DNA of 64,000 bases from Nitrososphaerota archaeon (lineage in GTDB: Archaea > Thermoproteota > Nitrososphaeria > Nitrososphaerales > Nitrosopumilaceae): contig JABDDN010000006.1 of the NCBI GenBank assembly GCA_013287585.1, positions 1-64,000 of the forward strand. The letters run 5' to 3'. The notes beneath the pieces were generated by a model. It did not search any database. It was not told the origin of the DNA and worked only from the letters and a program-made list of their open reading frames with translations. Each line of letters begins with the position of its first letter. Positions within the stretch are counted from its first letter, which is position 1. Both the position numbers and the translations under genes were made by a program. Positions 7,573-16,856 of the stretch are shown here, piece by piece.

Positions 7573-8978
7573 CAAAGATAGGATTAGAGATTCACTGTCA
7601 GCTTACAAAACTTGAAAGTAAACTGTTCTGTTCTTGCAAGGCAGACTATAGGAGTTTTGAGCCAAACTCCAACATTTGTCCTGTATGCATGGGACTTCCA
7701 GGCTCATTGCCTATTTTGAATAAAAAAGCTGTTGAAAAAGCAGCCATGTTGTCTATCGCACTAGGATGCAAAATACCTCCAAAGATTGGATTTTTTAGAA
7801 AAAATTATTTCTATCCTGATCTTCCAAAAAATTTCCAGATTACACAGTATAACGCATACGGTCCAACAAGTATTGGTTATGATGGAATGATCATGATTGA
7901 AGACAAGGAAATTAAAATCAGAAGAATACAGCTAGAAGAGGACCCTGGCAGACTGGTATATAGTGGAAGCTCAGAAAAAACACAGATTACTTTGGTTGAT
8001 TACAACAGAGCTGGTACACCACTTGTTGAAATTGTAACTGAACCTGATTTTGAAAACCCAAAACAAGTTAGAATCTTTTTAAACATTCTAGCTGATTTGG
8101 TAGAAAATCTTGGTGTGGCAGATCCATACCTAGAAGGTGCCTTTAGAGTTGATGGCAACATTTCAATTGAAAAAGGAAATAGAGTGGAAATTAAGAATGT
8201 GGGCTCATTTCGTGATATAGAAAAGGCACTTCACTTTGAGATAACAAGACAGCAAAGTTTGGCAGAAAGAGGAATACCAATTCCTGCAGAAACAAGACAT
8301 TGGGATGAGGCAAGAAAAATTACTGTATCATCTAGATCAAAAGAAGAAGAGCAAGATTACCGTTATTTTCCAGAAGAAGATATTCCAAGAATAATAATTG
8401 AAAAATCACTACTTGACAACTTGAAAAAAACAATGCCAGAAAGCATCATGTCAAAAAAAGAGAGGTACATAAACAAATATGGAATCCCAACCCAAGTTGC
8501 CGAAATCCTGTCTTCTGACAAATTTTATTCTGATCTATTTGAACAATCTCATACAGAAAAAAACGCTAAAGAAATTGCAAATCTTATAACTACAGATCTC
8601 AAAGGCTTTGCTGATACTAAAGAACAACGAGAACAACTCAAACTCACGCCAAAGCATCTAGCCGATTTGGCAGATGCCGTATTGAACAACAAAATTACAA
8701 GAGCTTCTGGAAAAACTGCATTACAAGAAATATTAAAGACAGGAAAACCTGTTTCAGAAATAATTTCTAGCCTTGATTTGGGTAATGTTGATGATGAGTC
8801 ATCACTAGTAAAAGCAATAGATGAGGTCTTTATTGAAGAACAAAAAGCTGTATCTGAAGCAAAACAAAACCCTGATACAATTAACTATCTTGTGGGTAAA
8901 GTAATGAGAAAGACAAAAGGCAAGGCCAATCCTTCTCTTACTCTAGATATGATCAGGAAAAAACTAGATTCCCAATAA
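7569..8978 (+). CDS. gatB: Aspartyl/glutamyl-tRNA amidotransferase subunit B
   Basis: A 469-aa subunit that phosphorylates the mischarged Asp or Glu on tRNA and transfers ammonia to it. It has the GatB opening IGLEIHCQL, a zinc site (CSCKAD, then CPVCMGLPGSLP), EEDPGR and the C-terminal YqeY-like tail. It starts with TTG overlapping the gatA stop (TTGA), a coupling arrangement. With aspS, gatC and gatA it forms a four-gene operon. It overlaps the convergent gene at 8964 by 15 nt. Confidence 0.94.
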   Translation: MTKIGLEIHCQLTKLESKLFCSCKADYRSFEPNSNICPVCMGLPGSLPILNKKAVEKAAMLSIALGCKIPPKIGFFRKNYFYPDLPKNFQITQYNAYGPTSIGYDGMIMIEDKEIKIRRIQLEEDPGRLVYSGSSEKTQITLVDYNRAGTPLVEIVTEPDFENPKQVRIFLNILADLVENLGVADPYLEGAFRVDGNISIEKGNRVEIKNVGSFRDIEKALHFEITRQQSLAERGIPIPAETRHWDEARKITVSSRSKEEEQDYRYFPEEDIPRIIIEKSLLDNLKKTMPESIMSKKERYINKYGIPTQVAEILSSDKFYSDLFEQSHTEKNAKEIANLITTDLKGFADTKEQREQLKLTPKHLADLADAVLNNKITRASGKTALQEILKTGKPVSEIISSLDLGNVDDESSLVKAIDEVFIEEQKAVSEAKQNPDTINYLVGKVMRKTKGKANPSLTLDMIRKKLDSQ

Positions 8979-9410
8979 CGATACGGTTTCGCCATCTTTA
9001 TCCATTGTTAGCGCTCTGCCTGATTCTTCTTTTGGATCTAGCGAATAGATAGCCCTAGGTGTAAACAAGAGAACGTCTGGTGTTTTGTTCTGACTGACTC
9101 TTTCAAATATTTTTGATGATGTTTTGCCTGTGACAGATCGTGTGATTATGTCTGTAATTCTGGCTTTCTCTTTTTTATCTGTTACAAAACTAACCTTACC
9201 TTTAAGTTGAAATCCATTTAGTTCCTTTTTGTCAAAAACTGAGACACTCACCCAAGGTATGGTTTTGAAATTTCCTTGTGATTTGTGTTTAAAAAAATCA
9301 AGCCAATAAATTGCATTTTTTGAATAATAAAATGATGTTCTTGGTGAAATGTTACATAAACCATTTGTGTCCACGGAACCAACAACAATGAATTTTTGTT
9401 CACGCAGCAT
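8964..9410 (-). CDS. Pyridoxamine 5'-phosphate oxidase-like FMN-binding protein
   Basis: A 148-aa split-barrel protein. IVVGSVDTNGLCNISPRTSF and the following ISPRTSFYY-type strand resemble PNPOx-like flavin-binding proteins (general stress protein family). KGKVSFVTDKKEKARI fits the later barrel. The substrate is unknown; catalytic B6 metabolism should not be assumed. It is convergent with gatB, the 3' ends overlapping by 15 nt. Confidence 0.75.
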   Translation of the reverse strand: MLREQKFIVVGSVDTNGLCNISPRTSFYYSKNAIYWLDFFKHKSQGNFKTIPWVSVSVFDKKELNGFQLKGKVSFVTDKKEKARITDIITRSVTGKTSSKIFERVSQNKTPDVLLFTPRAIYSLDPKEESGRALTMDKDGETVSLLGI

Positions 9411-9590
9411 CTCTTGAATATCAGTAGTTAATGTTACCCTAAAGGATATTTTCTCTTGTTATTATTAAAGGTAAAATATGATTCTCTAGAATGAAAAAGT
9501 AATCTGACTTGGTAACTAGTAATAAAACATAACATTAACACTTTCTAAATAGATGCATGGAAATTTATTCCTCTTTGTTAGAAGTTAATT

Positions 9591-9899
9591 GTGCATAATG
9601 ATAGGGGTATTTGCAAAGGTGCTTGCAAAGAGTATAAGGTTAGAAAACCAAGAGATGGATCTAGTCGTTATTTGTCAGGACAAGTAAGATGCCAGATTTG
9701 TGGGGTCTTTATGACTAGACAAGGGTGTCATGATGGCAATGAAAACCCTGCAACTGATGAGACCGTGGATCTATATTGTAATTGCTGTAATTGTATGGTA
9801 AGATCAAAACCAAGAAACAAACCAGGAATGGAGCATATTAAAAAAACTACTCAAGAAGAATATGATGAACTAAAGAAAGTCAACCAAAAGACGATTTAG
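9591..9899 (+). CDS. Small cysteine-rich, probably zinc-binding protein
   Basis: A 102-aa basic protein with nine cysteines. They include CKGAC near the N terminus, CQIC in the middle and CNCCNC after it, spaced as in a double zinc ribbon. The start is GTG at 9591. I know no function; small CxxC proteins of this kind are common in Thaumarchaeota, and a nucleic-acid role would be a guess. Confidence 0.65.
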   Translation: MHNDRGICKGACKEYKVRKPRDGSSRYLSGQVRCQICGVFMTRQGCHDGNENPATDETVDLYCNCCNCMVRSKPRNKPGMEHIKKTTQEEYDELKKVNQKTI

Positions 9900-10071
9900 G
9901 TATGTAGATTATAAAATCGAATTATAGTTTTTTATTTCATGATTTCTTGATCTTTGGGAACTTTAATGTTTTCTGATTCAATAAGAATTAGCAAAAGAAG
10001 GAGGCAAAAACAGTTTTTCTCTACCTGCGTCGTTTTCGAGCGGAACCTTATAAAATCACCATTAAGAAGAA

Positions 10072-10542
10072 ATGATTAATGGTAATGTTCTAAAAATGAT
10101 GATTCAAAATATTCTGGTTCCCTATGAGGGGTCCCCCATGTCAAAAAAAGCACTAGAGTTGGGAAAAGAGATTGCACGAAATTTCAATGCAACGCTAAAT
10201 ATTTTGATGGTTGTTCCACTCTATTATCCTATTAATGATTCAATATACGTAGGTGCCATGGCGAATAATTATCAAAAAATTGTAAATGAGCTAACAATTC
10301 AAGGGGAAAAGGATCTTAGTAAGGTGACAGAAAAATGTCGTGAAGAGGGAGCAAAAGCATCTTACAAAATAATTCATGATGATATTTCTAATGCAATTTT
10401 AAAACAAGCCAAGAAAAATAAAACTGATCTTATAATAATGGGTAGCAGACGCATGAAAGGTCTCGCAGCAATCAAAAGAATTGGTAGCACCGCAAGATAT
10501 GTATCTGAACATGCTACATGTCCTGTAACTATAGTACACTAG
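10072..10542 (+). CDS. Universal stress protein (UspA family)
   Basis: A 156-aa Rossmann-like protein. The opening NILVPYEGSPMSKKALELG and the late ATP-binding motif GSRRMKGLAAIKRIGSTARY (G-2x-G-9x-G-S) define an ATP-binding UspA protein. The ATG-ATG pair at 10096-10101 matches the usual family start better than the ATG at 10072, which adds eight residues. It is convergent with the CBS protein, 3 nt apart. Confidence 0.9.
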   Translation: MINGNVLKMMIQNILVPYEGSPMSKKALELGKEIARNFNATLNILMVVPLYYPINDSIYVGAMANNYQKIVNELTIQGEKDLSKVTEKCREEGAKASYKIIHDDISNAILKQAKKNKTDLIIMGSRRMKGLAAIKRIGSTARYVSEHATCPVTIVH

Positions 10543-10545
10543 TAA

Positions 10546-11706
10546 CTAGAAAATTTTACTCTTGTCTATTTTTCTAATAGACATTTTCCAACGCTTTTTA
10601 CTTCGTTGTGAAAGCGTTCGAATTACTCTTTGTCCTAATGTATCAAATATTTTAGAAAGATCTCGGCCCGTCTCAGTATAGTTGTGGGTTTCATATGGTG
10701 TGAGAACTCTTACAGTAACTTCATAGTTGTGACTTACTCCTGCAGTCTGGTGGATTATCTTTATTGAGGCTCTTGCCTCTTCAACTTCAGGATAAACTTT
10801 GGTAAGGTTTTTGATTATTTTTTGAAATTTTGTTTTCACAATCTCTGCATTACTTAGATCTTCAGGAAGTCCCATTATGTAAAGAGGAACTTCGCTTGAG
10901 ATTTTTTTCTCAAGTAGATTAAGAAGATCACCGTATGTTATTATTCCATGAAGGTTTTCCCAAAGTATTAGTAAACAACAACTAGTGTTGGCTTTTAACA
11001 TTGATTTTATCACTGTATCAAGTGAGTCATTTGTATTGCATTGAGGAACGCGAGAACTTCCGATATTGCCTACCTGTGAATCTAACCTTTTTAATGGATT
11101 ACGTCCACGCTCATCACTTCTTTCTGATGGGGTTAGTAATGGAAGTAGATGCATAGATGTCAAAACACTTGAGACTTGGCTACCATTAATAACAGGAATG
11201 TGATCTATTCTGTTTGACATGATTATCTTTCTAGCTTTGCTTAACGTATCCTTGCTATCTATTGTAATTGGATTTGGTGTTAGAATGGTATTGGCTGTAA
11301 TCCAATTCAAACTGTGCTGTGCCAATAATTCAATTATGTTTTTTGCTTTTACTACGCCCATTATCTGATTTTTATCTACAACTGGAGCTGAACGCATTCT
11401 ATAATGTGTAAGCATGGAAGCTGCTTCTTCTAGGGTACTACTCTTTGATAATGGTTGAATCCTACGTAATAATGAATCTGCTTTCATTTTTGGGATGTCT
11501 CTTACTGCCAAAAGATCTTTCACATTTATTGTGAAAACTGAGTTGCCTTTCATGCAAAAGACATCATAGACATCATTTTCATTCATGATGCTTATGACTT
11601 TGGAAATTGTAAATGAAGGGTCTATTGTTGTAGCCTCACTTAATACCTGATCTGCTCTTTTTTCACGAACTACCTTTAGATAATCATGAGTTACTCTTGC
11701 ATTCAT
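10546..11706 (-). CDS. CBS-domain protein with C-terminal HPF/RaiA-like domain
   Basis: A 386-aa protein. CBS motifs fill residues 15-275 (about four; clear examples are MRSAPVVDKNQIMGVV and IDHIPVINGSQVSSVL), which usually bind adenine nucleotides. Residues 285-380 resemble hibernation-promoting factor in topology: a helix (KFQKIIKNLTKV), strands (RASIKIIH, NYEVTVRVLTP), then a long basic helix (LSKIFDTLGQRVIRTL) ending in SQRSKKR. If correct, it would link nucleotide sensing to ribosome binding. The CBS assignment is firm; the HPF-like fold is inference. Confidence 0.8.
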   Translation of the reverse strand: MNARVTHDYLKVVREKRADQVLSEATTIDPSFTISKVISIMNENDVYDVFCMKGNSVFTINVKDLLAVRDIPKMKADSLLRRIQPLSKSSTLEEAASMLTHYRMRSAPVVDKNQIMGVVKAKNIIELLAQHSLNWITANTILTPNPITIDSKDTLSKARKIIMSNRIDHIPVINGSQVSSVLTSMHLLPLLTPSERSDERGRNPLKRLDSQVGNIGSSRVPQCNTNDSLDTVIKSMLKANTSCCLLILWENLHGIITYGDLLNLLEKKISSEVPLYIMGLPEDLSNAEIVKTKFQKIIKNLTKVYPEVEEARASIKIIHQTAGVSHNYEVTVRVLTPYETHNYTETGRDLSKIFDTLGQRVIRTLSQRSKKRWKMSIRKIDKSKIF

Positions 11707-11929
11707 TTAGTATGTTCCTTGAAGGTTTGTTTTAATATGTCTATCATTTTATTCCACAGAGGATATTTTTGTTTATTATAGAAGAAGTTGGTGTACTGAC
11801 TCTGAATGTTGAATACTTTGATAGGTAACTTACACGTTTCCGATTTTTACATTAAATTGATTTTAATCAAATGTTATCAATAACAAGAATACAGATACCT
11901 TTAAAATAAAATATCATGATATAATATGT

Positions 11930-12283
11930 ATGCAAGGCTCAAGTGCTTTAGATAAATATGATTTAGCAAAAGCACACAAAGCTCTCAAAATGCTTCTCAT
12001 TGATCGAAGTAACGAATTTCGTACACTTGCCCACGGTATAGGATATCCAACTAATACTAAAGATTGGGAGTTGATAGTCTTGAATTTTTCACTTGATTTT
12101 GTAGAGTGTTTTAATATCTGGGTTGATGAGGCGCCACCAGATCACAACCAAATCCACAAATGCATGACACAGATGCGACAGCTAGCTAGAGGAAAATCAA
12201 ACATGACTGAAGTTACACATCTTGAGAATACTGCATACCTGCTAGCAGAAGATTTTAAATCAATTTACAAAAGAATGGAATAA
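11930..12283 (+). CDS. Conserved-looking helical protein of unknown function
   Basis: A 117-aa, largely helical, His-containing protein (FRTLAHGIGYPTNTKDWELI, then LARGKSNMTEVTHLENTAYL). I do not recognise the family. The ATG at 11930 follows an AT-rich stretch with a TATA-like motif about 25 nt upstream (AAAATAAAATATC). No signal or membrane segment is seen. It is convergent with the SDR gene, 27 nt apart. Confidence 0.6.
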   Translation: MQGSSALDKYDLAKAHKALKMLLIDRSNEFRTLAHGIGYPTNTKDWELIVLNFSLDFVECFNIWVDEAPPDHNQIHKCMTQMRQLARGKSNMTEVTHLENTAYLLAEDFKSIYKRME

Positions 12284-12310
12284 CATAACAAAAATACAAT
12301 TTTTGTTTGA

Positions 12311-13075
12311 TTATCCCTCTGATGCGGATTTTCCACCGTCTACATTTAAGATGATTCCAGTAATCCAATTTGCTTCGTCTGATGCCAAATAAACTGCGGC
12401 ATTTGCAACGTCTGCAGGTTCTCCTATTCTGTTTAATGGTTGTCTATCGTCTAGGACTTTTCGCGTTTCTGGATAGTCAAGATAGGACTTTATCATTCCG
12501 GCATTGATGATTCCAGGGTTTATGCAATTACAACGAATGTTTTTTCTTGCATATTCTATAGCTATACCTTTTGTAAACATGTTAATTGCTGCCTTGGTTG
12601 TACAGTATACAGTCAAGTGTACCTTTGGAATTGCACGCTCACTTGATATTGAACCAATGTTGATAATTGATCCGTTCTTATTTTCTAGCATTTTAATTAA
12701 GACTGATTTTGTAATTCTAAAAGTTCCGTAGAGATTAGTGTTTATCAAAGCTGACCAATCTGATTCTGGCATTTCATGAAAATGTATTGGGTCGTTGATA
12801 AGACCCGCACTGTTTACAAGTATGTCAATTTTTCCGTAATGATCAGAAATTTGTTCTACTGTCTGCAATACCTGTGCCTCATTTGTGAGATCACAAGGAA
12901 TTCCTACTGTTTTTGTTGCATAGTTTTTTATTGTTTTTCTTGCTTTCTCAAGTTTATCAAAATTTCTGCCTAATAAAACAACATTTGCACCCTCATCAAC
13001 AAATCTTTTTGAAATTTCTAATCCTATGTCACTTGAAGCACCTGTAACTATTGCAATTTTATCTTTTAATCTCAT
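12311..13075 (-). CDS. Short-chain dehydrogenase/reductase (SDR family)
   Basis: A 254-aa classical SDR. The nucleotide loop is TGASSDIG near residue 12, the NAG motif appears as NSAGL, the catalytic serine lies in [11 protein letters not shown], and Tyr-x-x-x-Lys is VYCTTKAAI. The ending [20 protein letters not shown] is typical of the FabG-like group. The LLGRN after strand 2 (basic, no acidic residue) suggests NADP(H). The substrate is unknown. Confidence 0.9.
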   Translation of the reverse strand: MRLKDKIAIVTGASSDIGLEISKRFVDEGANVVLLGRNFDKLEKARKTIKNYATKTVGIPCDLTNEAQVLQTVEQISDHYGKIDILVNSAGLINDPIHFHEMPESDWSALINTNLYGTFRITKSVLIKMLENKNGSIINIGSISSERAIPKVHLTVYCTTKAAINMFTKGIAIEYARKNIRCNCINPGIINAGMIKSYLDYPETRKVLDDRQPLNRIGEPADVANAAVYLASDEANWITGIILNVDGGKSASEG

Positions 13076-13204
13076 AACATGACTAAGAAATAATCATATA
13101 TGAACATTAAATCTCTCTCATCGCCTTGACGATCCATAACTACACTTGATTGTCATATCCAATCTAGCACACCTGCTTATTAAGAAAAATATCATATCTT
13201 TTTC

Positions 13205-13366
13205 ATGGAACAAAGGTTAACATGTGCAAATCATTCGGATAAAGAAATAATTCTTGATCAAATAGGCTGGAATAGTTTTAACTGTCCAAAATGTGGTAGT
13301 GATTATTCTCTTGGAAGAAAGGTAATAGTACTTGATACCAAGTCCATGAAACAATATCGTCATTGA
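13205..13366 (+). CDS. Small zinc-ribbon-like protein (53 aa)
   Basis: A 53-aa protein. It has Cys7 (TCANHS) and CPKCGSDY at residues 27-34, then a basic tail. One CxxC plus an upstream Cys/His pair could bind a metal. The ATG follows an AT-rich promoter-like stretch, and the gene lies alone between the SDR and phosphoribosyltransferase genes. It is short, so coding status rests on the motif and a clean start and stop. Confidence 0.55.
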   Translation: MEQRLTCANHSDKEIILDQIGWNSFNCPKCGSDYSLGRKVIVLDTKSMKQYRH

Positions 13367-13416
13367 TTATTTGTTTTGCAAGATTTTAATCATATGATGA
13401 TATACAATAGAAAATA

Positions 13417-14067
13417 ATGGATAAAATTTTTAAAGATAGAACAGACGCGGCAAAGAAACTTGCCGAGAAATTATTATGGTTAAAAGATGAAAATCCTATA
13501 ATTCTTGCAATACCTAGAGGTGGGGTAATTATCGGTGATGTGATCTCTTCTATTTTAAACTGTAAATTAGATATTATAGTTTCAAGAAAGATTGGAGCAC
13601 CAGACAATCAGGAACTTGCAATAGGTGCAGTTATGCATGATGGAAGTTATTTTCCAAACGTCGAAATTACTAGAATGCTAAACATTCCAGAAAGTTTTGT
13701 TGAAGAAGAGACTGCAAGACAGAGAAAGGAAATTGAACGTAGATTAATGAAATTTAGTGGAATCAAAGAATATGATTTAGCTGGAAAGACTGTAGTTCTA
13801 GTTGATGACGGAATTGCTACAGGTGCAACCATGTCTGTATCTGCTCATTGGATAAAAAAACAAAAACCAAAGAAACTCATAATCGCAATACCTGTCGGAC
13901 CTCCAGAGACAATATGTAAACTAAATCAAATAGCCGACAAGGTGGTAGTTTTACAATCTCCGTGTATTTTTAATGCTGTTGGTGAATTCTATGAAGTGTT
14001 TGATCAAGTAAATGACGAGGAGGTACAGAAAATTATGAAAAAATACGGTTACAAACTCAACCATTAG
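13417..14067 (+). CDS. Phosphoribosyltransferase-domain protein
   Basis: A 216-aa type I PRTase. The PRPP-binding motif is VVLVDDGIATGATM at about residues 127-140, and the flexible-hood region with AIPRGGVIIG lies near the N terminus. The family (PF00156 stand-alone proteins) has members with uncertain substrates. It carries no second domain. Purine or pyrimidine salvage is possible but not shown. Confidence 0.85.
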   Translation: MDKIFKDRTDAAKKLAEKLLWLKDENPIILAIPRGGVIIGDVISSILNCKLDIIVSRKIGAPDNQELAIGAVMHDGSYFPNVEITRMLNIPESFVEEETARQRKEIERRLMKFSGIKEYDLAGKTVVLVDDGIATGATMSVSAHWIKKQKPKKLIIAIPVGPPETICKLNQIADKVVVLQSPCIFNAVGEFYEVFDQVNDEEVQKIMKKYGYKLNH

Positions 14068-14087
14068 AATGATTAACTGGCAAAAAT

Positions 14088-15317
14088 TTACTTGACTAGT
14101 TTTTGAATTTCTTGTGTTACAAGAGGTAAAAATGCACCAACATCTGATACTATGCCAAGAGCTTGCCATGTTCCGCGGTCCATCAGTTTGGTTACTGTTG
14201 GCTGATTGATGTCAACTACGATTACTTTAACCTCTGCAGGTAACATGTTGCCAGTTGCAATGGAATGAAGCATAGTTGATATCATTATTACCATTTTTGC
14301 ATCCTTGAGTATCTCCTTGTATTTTTTTTGTGCCACAGTCATGTCTGTTATAACGTCAGGAAGCGGTCCATCATCTCGCAACGATCCTGCCAAGACAAAC
14401 GGAATTTTTCTTTTTACACATTCATACATTATTCCTTTTGTAAGTGTCTTATTTGCAACCATTTTGGATATAGCACCTGCTTTGAAAACTGAATTTATTG
14501 CCTGCATGTGATTTCGATGCCCTCTTACTGCCAATGTTCCATTTTGAACATTCATTCCAAGTGAAGTTCCTAGTGTAGAATATTCTATATCGTGTACTGC
14601 AAGGGCATTTCCTGCAAGTACTGCATCGATAAATCCCAATCTTATCAGTGTTGCAATTGAATCAGATGCACCAGTATGTACAATTGCGGGACCGCCTACT
14701 AGAACAATTTTGCCTTTTTCTTTTTTTGTCTTGTAGATATCATAAGCGACTTTTCTTGCAATGTGCTGTGTTGGACGCTCACTTGAGCTGCTACTTCCCA
14801 TGAACTGGAAAAGATTGACTCCCTCTCTTGGTCTTTCAGGAGGTGTGATCTTTATTCCTCCTTCCCCTACAATTATCATGTCGCCTTTTTTAATCTCACG
14901 AATAGGAGAACACCAGGCCCGGTTTCCCTTAACCACGATACATTTATCCATCATCATATTGTCTACCTTTATCCATTTTCCTTTGTAGAAAACATCAGTA
15001 CGATTGTTTGTCGTACTGTAAAAATCATCAGGCATCACCATGTCTCTTGGCGCTGATTGCATCTTGATTTCTTGTTGTATTTTTGAAGTAGCACCTGCAC
15101 GGTATACTGATTCTAAAATCTCATCGAGATGTTTTTGTGATTTGCCCTGAACTAGGAGCTTTGCATAGCTCTCGTCCTTTTTTCTTTTTCCTACCCGAAA
15201 TTCCTGTACTTGGAACTCTCCATCCAAGTCCATTATGACATCAAATATTTTTGTAAGTATCATTGAATCTATGAGATGACCTTTGACCTCTATTTCATGT
15301 TCAATTTTCTTTACCAT
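14088..15317 (-). CDS. TIGR00300-family protein (probable ornithine cyclodeaminase, nickel-pincer type)
   Basis: A 409-aa protein matching the archaeal LOR/SDH-like family. N-terminal residues 1-100 (HEIEVKGHLIDSMIL, AKLLVQGKSQKHLDEIL) form the ACT-like LOR/SDH domain. The rest has a nucleotide-binding region (GKIVLVGGPAIVHTGASDSI, then GNALAVHDIEYSTLGTSLG). Characterised relatives convert ornithine to proline with an NAD- or nickel-pincer-type cofactor. The exact cofactor here is assigned only by family. Confidence 0.82.
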   Translation of the reverse strand: MVKKIEHEIEVKGHLIDSMILTKIFDVIMDLDGEFQVQEFRVGKRKKDESYAKLLVQGKSQKHLDEILESVYRAGATSKIQQEIKMQSAPRDMVMPDDFYSTTNNRTDVFYKGKWIKVDNMMMDKCIVVKGNRAWCSPIREIKKGDMIIVGEGGIKITPPERPREGVNLFQFMGSSSSSERPTQHIARKVAYDIYKTKKEKGKIVLVGGPAIVHTGASDSIATLIRLGFIDAVLAGNALAVHDIEYSTLGTSLGMNVQNGTLAVRGHRNHMQAINSVFKAGAISKMVANKTLTKGIMYECVKRKIPFVLAGSLRDDGPLPDVITDMTVAQKKYKEILKDAKMVIMISTMLHSIATGNMLPAEVKVIVVDINQPTVTKLMDRGTWQALGIVSDVGAFLPLVTQEIQKLVK

Positions 15318-15383
15318 TCCTAGGATTCAGTAAATGTACTAATTTAATGTTTAATGAATTTAAAATGAATTAATCTCATCTTG

Positions 15384-15393
15384 TTTTTAAATA
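15384..15393 (+). promoter_or_regulatory. TATA-like box of the secreted metzincin gene
   Basis: TTTTTAAATA is centred about 26 nt before the ATG at 15415, implying a leaderless transcript. Confidence 0.5.
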
Positions 15394-15414
15394 ACGCAAC
15401 TTGTTTCTATAATC

Positions 15415-16470
15415 ATGAGACGATCATTTGTTATGGCAATATTCCTCATGTTACTATTATCAGTCTATAGTTTTCATCAATCCTTTGCACTAGTAGAAGG
15501 TTTTCAACGAACTGATTTTAAGCTAGCACATAGTCCAACTATATGTGCAGTAGAACCCCTACCGGATCCGAATTTTCCTTCAATTGGAACTCGTATGCTT
15601 ACTCAAACTGAATATGCGACAATTGATTGGTCAACAAAATTAAATACATCACTAGGAACGCCTGCAAGTCATACTCCAATATGGAAAATTACACTTGTCA
15701 AAGTTTTTCTCTGGCAACAAAAAACATTTGATTATTCAAACTGTGATGTTATAATTAATTATAAAGAAAAACCTGATGATCCAAAATTACAAACTGAGAT
15801 AGGAGGAATAACGCAGTATGACTATGAACATCACAAGGCTACCATTCAAATTTATTATTTACAAGTTAATGTGAATGCAATACAAAATGAAACGCGTGAT
15901 GCAAATGTTATCTACACAACTACAAATTGGATCCCATACTATACTGGTAATGCGTTAGGTGACGCTCAACTTGGAATGATAATACGACATGAAATGGGTC
16001 ACGCGTTAGGCCTAGGTCATTTTCTTTCAGATAATCCGACCGATTTGTATCAATGGATCCATGGCTATACATCTCTTCCATCAATTATGATTCCAGTTGT
16101 TATTGCAATAGGAAATTCACATTTTGATATAACGCCCTATGACACATACGAAATCAAATTGATATATGGTAACAATGGGTTTGGTAACATACCTATACAA
16201 AACCCTGCATTAATCCCAGACTGGGTTAAAACTAGTGCTGGAGGATGGGCTAAAGGTTCGCTTGCAGATGGTGATTTTGTTAAAGGACTGCAATATCTTG
16301 TAAAACAAAAAATCATAAATGCTACTTTAATAGATCCTGCATCATCTTTTACACAAATTCCATCATGGATAAAAAATAATGCCAGATGGTGGACAGACAA
16401 GCAAATATCTGATAATGAATTTGTTAAAGGGATTCAATATCTAATTCAATATGGAATAATTAAAATCTAA
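15415..16470 (+). CDS. Secreted metzincin-type zinc metalloprotease with W-W-K repeats
   Basis: A 351-aa exported protein. The signal peptide is at about residues 1-26 (basic RR, then a hydrophobic stretch ending in SFA). The catalytic zinc motif HEMGHALGLGHF starts at His192 and fits HExxHxxGxxH of matrixin-like metzincins. The C terminus holds two copies of a 35-residue module: IPDWVKTSAGGWAKG from about 268 and IPSWIKNNARWWTDK from about 317, each ending FVKGxQYLxxxxII. Such modules recur in thaumarchaeal secreted proteins. It lies 2 kb upstream of the membrane-anchored metalloprotease at 20063. Confidence 0.85.
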   Translation: MRRSFVMAIFLMLLLSVYSFHQSFALVEGFQRTDFKLAHSPTICAVEPLPDPNFPSIGTRMLTQTEYATIDWSTKLNTSLGTPASHTPIWKITLVKVFLWQQKTFDYSNCDVIINYKEKPDDPKLQTEIGGITQYDYEHHKATIQIYYLQVNVNAIQNETRDANVIYTTTNWIPYYTGNALGDAQLGMIIRHEMGHALGLGHFLSDNPTDLYQWIHGYTSLPSIMIPVVIAIGNSHFDITPYDTYEIKLIYGNNGFGNIPIQNPALIPDWVKTSAGGWAKGSLADGDFVKGLQYLVKQKIINATLIDPASSFTQIPSWIKNNARWWTDKQISDNEFVKGIQYLIQYGIIKI

Positions 16471-16488
16471 ATTTTATTTAATTTTGTA

Positions 16489-16836
16489 TCATACTGGCAG
16501 TGATACTTGACCTTTGAATTCTTGAAGATTGTCTGCCTGCAACATTTTCACTATTGCATCTTTGCGTTCAGTATCTAGTCCTCTTGCAATGGCTTTTGAA
16601 ATACCGTTTTTATCGCACAAAACTACCATGTATCCACTTACATCTGTTAACACATATCCTCCACCATCATTTAGAACAGCATACAAGTTTTCTTCACCTA
16701 CTGGTTCCCAGACATTTGTCTTGTTGTCCTTTAATGCAAGAGCAGGCATTGCTGTACCATTTGCATATTTGTTTAGGTGCATTCTTGCTTCTTTGACACG
16801 CTTCTCACCAATCTTGAGCGCTACAAAATACTGCAT
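16489..16836 (-). CDS. Hypothetical protein, 115 aa
   Basis: A soluble alpha/beta protein of unrecognised family. VPVGEENLYAVLN-type strands and VLTDVSGYMVVLCDKNG suggest a small beta-rich domain. The start is ATG at 16834-16836. It is in the same direction as the HD-domain gene upstream (20-nt gap), so probably co-transcribed. It is convergent with the metzincin gene. Confidence 0.6.
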   Translation of the reverse strand: MQYFVALKIGEKRVKEARMHLNKYANGTAMPALALKDNKTNVWEPVGEENLYAVLNDGGGYVLTDVSGYMVVLCDKNGISKAIARGLDTERKDAIVKMLQADNLQEFKGQVSLPV

Positions 16837-16856
16837 ACAAACTGTACGATGTTTTG

